64,000 nucleotides of DNA from Nostoc sp. NMS8 (GTDB lineage Bacteria; Cyanobacteriota; Cyanobacteriia; Cyanobacteriales; Nostocaceae), in assembly GCF_017115045.1 (NCBI RefSeq), contig NZ_JABXKK010000098.1:1-64000 (forward strand), written 5' to 3'. Under the pieces are notes generated by a model. It saw nothing but the letters and a program-made list of their open reading frames with translations, ran no database searches and was not told where the DNA came from. Below are positions 60,338 through 64,000 of this stretch, one piece after another. Position 1 is the first letter of the stretch. Every line of letters starts with the position of its first letter. Both the position numbers and the translations under genes were made by a program.

Positions 60338-61119
60338 TCCATTTCCTCCACGAAATCTACAGATAACTGATGGGAATACAGCTATATACTGTTTATAATA
60401 CTGGATGATTCCATGTATCTAGTTGTAAACACCAAAAAACCCCATATTCTTTACCAAGAACATGGAGACCCTACCAGTTTTGTGAACAATTAAAAATGCT
60501 TTCAATTTCAACTATCAAATTGCGTAGGCGCAGCCTGCCGTAGGCATCGCAATTATCTCTCTGGGATATCAAGCAACTTGCTATGGAATTAGGTATTGGG
60601 CATCAAAGGCTCCAGGGCATGGGACTACAGCAGGAACCGCTAAATTCTTATGGGGACTGAGTTTCTGAAACTTATCCTCTAATCCTCTGTTCCCTAGTCC
60701 TTAATTTCTAATGCTCTTTCATTCTCTAAAAAAATAAAATATTTATAAGTCTGCTTAAACCCTCAATTTGTTCTTGCTAAGACATTTCCAGAAATTAAAT
60801 ATGCGTTATGCAGAACTCTTGTAAAGACGCAAAATTAGACTTGGCCTTCTCTACGAGACGCGATCGCGATCGCCCCCTTAAGCTAACGTCCTGCTGCGCT
60901 AACATATCTCTGCCAAAGACTTCGGCTTTTACTGAATATTCTCGTGATATATTTTACATAATCTTACTACGAATTTTCCTGTAGAAAAACCAAAATTTTT
61001 AGTATAAAAAATAGTTGAATTTTCAGAATTAATCTGATAATCTCTTTCTCAAGACAAACAACGGTAATTTGACCGAATTACCGTTGTTTGATCAAGCAAC
61101 TACACAACATCCAACTTCC
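60338..61119. other. Divergent region between two sulfate-binding protein genes
   Basis: Contains the second copy of the 144-193 repeat (60780-60829), GTAGGCGCAGCCTGCCGTAGGCATC (about 60525-60550), and CTCTACGAGACGCGATCGCGATCGC (about 60850). The 3' part carries the palindrome at 61055-61090. Both sbp promoters must lie here. No gene. Confidence 0.6.
61055..61090 (+). promoter_or_regulatory. Perfect 15-bp inverted repeat before the second sulfate-binding gene
   Basis: CAAACAACGGTAATT (61055-61069), six bases, then the exact reverse complement (61076-61090). It ends 29 bp before ATG 61120, so it lies in the leader: an operator or RNA stem. Confidence 0.7.
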
Positions 61120-62259
61120 ATGACACATCTGCAATTCAAAAAGTTACAAATTTTAGGCATAGTTAAGCAACTATTTTCCCATACAAAACCTGTCTCAACT
61201 CAAACTTCAGCGCTGTTGTTAGCAACTGGCTTAAGTTTCAGCGTCTTTATTCCTGTTTATGCGGCGGCTACTAATTCTGAGAATATTTCTGTTAATCAAA
61301 AATCTCAATTGATTAGTCAAGGCAGTAAAAAAGTTGAAATAACTCTGGTGTCTTATGCAGTTACCAAAGCTGCTTACGAGAGAATCATTCCGCAATTTGT
61401 AGCCAAATGGAAACGCGAAAAAGGTCAAGATGTAGTAATTAGAGAGAGCTATGGTGGTTCTGGCTCTCAAACTCGTGCAGTAATTGACGGATTAGATGCG
61501 GATATTGTCGCTTTGGCACTAGGTTTAGATACCAAAAAAATTGAACAAGCCGGACTGATTAAACCAGGTTGGGAAAAGGAAGCTCCGAATAACTCAATTG
61601 TTACCCACTCGGTAGTTGCTCTTGAAACTCGTGAAGGTAATCCGAAAAACATCAAGAACTGGAGTGATTTAACCAAACCAGGGGTGAAGGTGATTACAGC
61701 CAACCCCAAGACTTCAGGAGGTGCGCGGTGGAACTTCCTGGCTTTATGGGGCGCGATCGTTAAAAATGGTGGAAGTGAAGCGCAAGCTCTTAACTATGTT
61801 ACCCAAGTCTTTCGGAATGTCCCTGTGTTACCCAAAGATGCACGGGAATCTAGCGATGTATTTTACAAGAAAGGTCAAGGGGATGTTCTGCTTAACTACG
61901 AAAACGAGATTATCTTAGCAGCACAACAAGGAAAAACTTCACCTTCTTATGTGGTTCCCCAGGTGAACATTTCTATAGATGGGCCAGTAGCAGTTGTGGA
62001 TAAAAATGTTGATAAGCATCGCACCAGAGAGGTTTCGGAAGCTTTTGTCAAGTTTCTTTTTAGTTCAGAAGCTCAACGTGAGTTTGCCAAAGTTGGTTTT
62101 CGACCTGTTAATTCTGCTGTAACAAAAGAAGTACAGAATAAATTTCCTAAGATATCTAAGCTTTATAACGTTCAGAGCTTAGGAGGCTGGGATACGATTC
62201 AGAAGAAGTTTTTCGAGGACGGCGCAATCTTCGACAAAATACAAAGTGGGCAACGCTAA
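61120..62259 (+). CDS. sbpA: Sulfate-binding protein, second copy
   Basis: A 379-residue binding protein closely related to 59183-60337: ESYGGSGSQTRAVIDGLDAD, ANPKTSGGARWNFLALW and KGQGDVLLNYENEIIL are shared. Unlike the first copy it has no lipobox Cys; its signal (SALLLATGLSFSVFIPVYAAA) predicts signal peptidase I cleavage. ATG 61120 is chosen over a TTG at 61069, which lies inside the palindrome. It is not followed by permease genes, so it probably shares CysTW. It ends at a hairpin (62292-62324). Confidence 0.88.
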   Translation: MTHLQFKKLQILGIVKQLFSHTKPVSTQTSALLLATGLSFSVFIPVYAAATNSENISVNQKSQLISQGSKKVEITLVSYAVTKAAYERIIPQFVAKWKREKGQDVVIRESYGGSGSQTRAVIDGLDADIVALALGLDTKKIEQAGLIKPGWEKEAPNNSIVTHSVVALETREGNPKNIKNWSDLTKPGVKVITANPKTSGGARWNFLALWGAIVKNGGSEAQALNYVTQVFRNVPVLPKDARESSDVFYKKGQGDVLLNYENEIILAAQQGKTSPSYVVPQVNISIDGPVAVVDKNVDKHRTREVSEAFVKFLFSSEAQREFAKVGFRPVNSAVTKEVQNKFPKISKLYNVQSLGGWDTIQKKFFEDGAIFDKIQSGQR

Positions 62260-62291
62260 TATAGTCTTTCTGATCTAGATTTTTATTCAAC

Positions 62292-62324
62292 AGCTGTTCA
62301 TGAGTGCAATTTTTATGAACAGCT
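62292..62324. terminator. 10-bp hairpin between convergent genes
   Basis: AGCTGTTCAT (62292-62301) pairs with ATGAACAGCT (62315-62324), with TTTTT in the loop and an AT-rich flank. Probable bidirectional terminator for the sulfate-binding gene and the permease gene. Confidence 0.55.
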
Positions 62325-62334
62325 TGTTAAGTAT

Positions 62335-63108
62335 TTAGATTTTTGGTGAATATGCAGCAAAATCAAATAACGTCTTGAGTGCAAGAGCAATTACTGTGGT
62401 GAGAAATATACGCCGTAACCAGAAGTTGCTAAGTCTGAGGGCAAACCGCGATCCAACAATTCCACCAATGAACATAGTAATACTCAGAATAATACCTAGT
62501 TTGTAATCAACTATTCCCTGTGTAAAGAAAATAATGGTGGCAATCAGCGAAGAAAAAATATTGATAAATTTTGTGTTTGCGATCGCCTGTACAAATGTCA
62601 TCCGAAATAGGCTGACATAAGCTGCTGTGAGCATAGTGACATAGCCACCACTAAAGAAACCACCATAAACACCAAGCACAAAAGTTGCTATATATCCACC
62701 AATTTCTGCTATTGGTGACGGTTTCCCTATTCTTAAAACGATTCCAGCTTTCCGATTGGTGATTGAAAACACGGCAACCACAATCATCAAAATCGAGATA
62801 ATTAGAGGCATCGATTTTGAAGGTACAACTAAAACAAGTAATGCACCGATAATTGAGCCTAAAAGCGTTAAGACAATCATGATTGGCAAACGATTACGGT
62901 CAATTGCTTTTTTACCAATAAAAGGCAATGTGCCACCAACACTCATAAAGGTTAATGCCAGCATATTAGTGGCAAGAGCAATACGCGGTTCAATACTCAA
63001 TTGCAACATTACAGGGACAGTAATTAAAGAAGTGCTTCCTGTAATGACACTTATGATACTTGTGAGAAAGAAAATTGCAATGAGGAGCAGTAATTGGCTA
63101 GCATTCAT
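62335..63108 (-). CDS. TauE/SafE (TSUP) family permease, second copy
   Basis: A 257-residue membrane protein with about eight helices, beginning MNASQLLLLIAIFFLTSIISVITGSTSLITVPVMLQL. It has the repeated TSUP motif in VLGVYGGFFSGGYVTMLTAAY. The family moves sulfite, sulfonates or other organic anions. Position next to sulfate-binding genes supports a sulfur anion role. It differs clearly from the TSUP protein at 47039. Confidence 0.8.
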   Translation of the reverse strand: MNASQLLLLIAIFFLTSIISVITGSTSLITVPVMLQLSIEPRIALATNMLALTFMSVGGTLPFIGKKAIDRNRLPIMIVLTLLGSIIGALLVLVVPSKSMPLIISILMIVVAVFSITNRKAGIVLRIGKPSPIAEIGGYIATFVLGVYGGFFSGGYVTMLTAAYVSLFRMTFVQAIANTKFINIFSSLIATIIFFTQGIVDYKLGIILSITMFIGGIVGSRFALRLSNFWLRRIFLTTVIALALKTLFDFAAYSPKI

Positions 63109-63543
63109 CAGAGAATTTTATTTTATGTTGTTAAGAATACATTTTCTGCAATGATGTTTGCAGTAAACAAAAATATCTAAAACTCTTGTTTAATATGAGT
63201 TACAGCCTTTTCTTGACTATATTAATATAAATATATTTCAGTGTAAAGACATAAATTTTATACCAATAAAATCGGTATTTTATATAAGCTTATAACAACT
63301 AAGTTGGGCAAAAATTATATAAATTGGTAAGTTACAAATTAATGTACATCTATAACAAAAAGATCCCCGACTTCTTCAAGAAGTCGGGGATATGAGCCTC
63401 TCAGTAAAAAGTAAATTAAATAGAATTGCTAGAGCGAGTCTATTTATCTGGAAATAGCTACAAATTACTTAATATGAACACCGTGAAAAATAAAACCCAT
63501 CTAGAAATAATCTAAATGGGCAAAATTCAACAACTACTTATTA
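63109..63543. other. Intergenic region with a hairpin repeat
   Basis: AT-rich, with the 14-bp perfect hairpin at 63363-63391 and a CTGGAAATAGCTACAA stretch near 63451 resembling the ends of other intergenic repeats (7012, 39). No gene. Confidence 0.5.
63363..63391. repeat. ATCCCCGACTTCTT hairpin repeat
   Basis: ATCCCCGACTTCTT, C, then AAGAAGTCGGGGAT: a perfect 14-bp stem. Variants at 1432, 6956 and 19921 share the core ACTTCTT/AAGAAGT. It is a dispersed hairpin that may act as terminator. Confidence 0.75.
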
Positions 63544-64000
63544 TTAAGTGAATGCATATTTCATAGGCAACCCGTCCTGAAAAACTAGTAATTCTCCCGG
63601 TTGAATTTTTGTCCAAACTTCGTTGTCAGTGAGGGGTGTTGTCGCAATGACAGCAACGCGATCGCGTTCAGTAGTCACCTCTCGAAAATCTACGGTCATG
63701 TCTTGGTCAATTAAATGGGCAGCAGCAAAGGGCGCTTGGCGAACAATGTAGCTGAGATTGGTTGAGCAATAAGCAAAAAAGTGTTCTCCATCTGATAACA
63801 AGTAATTAAATATACCCAATTTTGCAATCAAATCAGTAATTTCTTGCAGCACAGGGTATAGTTTCTTTATGTCAGGCTTACCCTCAGGAAAGCGCGATCG
63901 CAATGTTTCTAGCATCATACAGAATGCTTTTTCACTATCGGTGTTACCTACGGCTTGATAAAAGCCCAAATTTTCTGGATCAAAATTTGGTAAATTACCA
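63544..64000 (-). CDS. Class II glutamine amidotransferase-like protein (5' end outside window)
   Basis: The C-terminal part of a YafJ/EgtC-type Ntn amidotransferase-like protein: GFYQAVGNTDSEKAFCMMLE, FNYLLSDGEHFFAYCSTNLS, VIATTPLTDNEVWTKIQPGE and LLVFQDGLPMKY. The frame runs past the window edge (GNLPNFDPENLG before it), so the nucleophile Cys at position 2 is not visible. The family includes EgtC and putative glutamine-dependent enzymes. Function not assignable further. Confidence 0.8.
   Translation of the reverse strand, partial: GNLPNFDPENLGFYQAVGNTDSEKAFCMMLETLRSRFPEGKPDIKKLYPVLQEITDLIAKLGIFNYLLSDGEHFFAYCSTNLSYIVRQAPFAAAHLIDQDMTVDFREVTTERDRVAVIATTPLTDNEVWTKIQPGELLVFQDGLPMKYAFT

Noticed and set aside
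1..64000. tRNA, rRNA, integrase or attachment site
   Set aside because: Scanning by eye found no cloverleaf with a conserved TPsiC arm, no rRNA motif and no integrase; a covariance-model search would be needed to exclude a small RNA.

Overview
The window comes from a filamentous, heterocyst-type cyanobacterium close to Nostoc/Anabaena. The evidence is the very frequent HIP1 octamer GCGATCGC, many Nostoc-type short dispersed repeats, cyanobacterium-restricted families (DUF3318, DUF928, CHAT-CHASE2), and a gene order I recall from Anabaena PCC 7120: two coiled-coil filament genes divergent from sphR-sphS-phoU. Almost all of it reads as chromosome. No rRNA, tRNA, CRISPR array, prophage or intact transposase was recognised.

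Layout. 0-10 kb: a VOC-like gene, the coiled-coil pair (zicK/zacK-like), the phosphate-sensing operon sphR-sphS-phoU, then a Crp-family regulator and an SLH-OprB porin with a strong terminator. 10-14.3 kb: small cyanobacterial proteins and a VapC-type PIN toxin with an unrecognised partner. 14.3-18.5 kb (minus): acpP-fabF-tkt. 18.9-31 kb: an HdrB-like Fe-S protein, lpxD, an orphan radical SAM enzyme, a SUKH protein, a BaiN/YhiN flavoprotein, a rubredoxin, a methyltransferase divergent from a LysR regulator, a Uma2 protein and a U32 peptidase. 31-37.5 kb: a phosphatase gene split by a MITE, a methyltransferase, a three-gene ABC-2 exporter, and trmJ preceded by a decayed duplicate of its own 5' end. 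37.8-46 kb: a beta-lactamase-like protein, a DUF928 protein, a CHAT-CHASE2 protein, and a TetR gene, tautomerase, thioesterase and NmrA gene cluster with two matching operators.

47-63 kb is rich in sulfur and thiol functions. It holds a TauE/SafE permease, two CadD-type cadmium transporters, cysK with an Rrf2 regulator divergent from cysE, a second Crp regulator resembling CysR, three NIL-domain genes (one with an internal stop), sbpA-cysT-cysW, a second sulfate-binding protein gene behind a perfect 15-bp inverted repeat, and another TauE/SafE permease. No cysA is present in the window. The likely logic is sulfate uptake, then serine acetylation and cysteine synthesis, with Rrf2, Crp and possibly NIL proteins sensing sulfur state and permeases handling excess sulfur oxyanions.

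A second theme is repeat-driven remodelling. MITE-like palindromes interrupt a gene, are translated in frame in two others, and lie inside operons. Gene remnants (Uma2, penicillin acylase, Fe-dependent alcohol dehydrogenase, trmJ 5' end, NIL, a truncated histidine phosphatase) mark deletions and duplications. Family assignments come from motif reading and memory of the families; no database search was possible.
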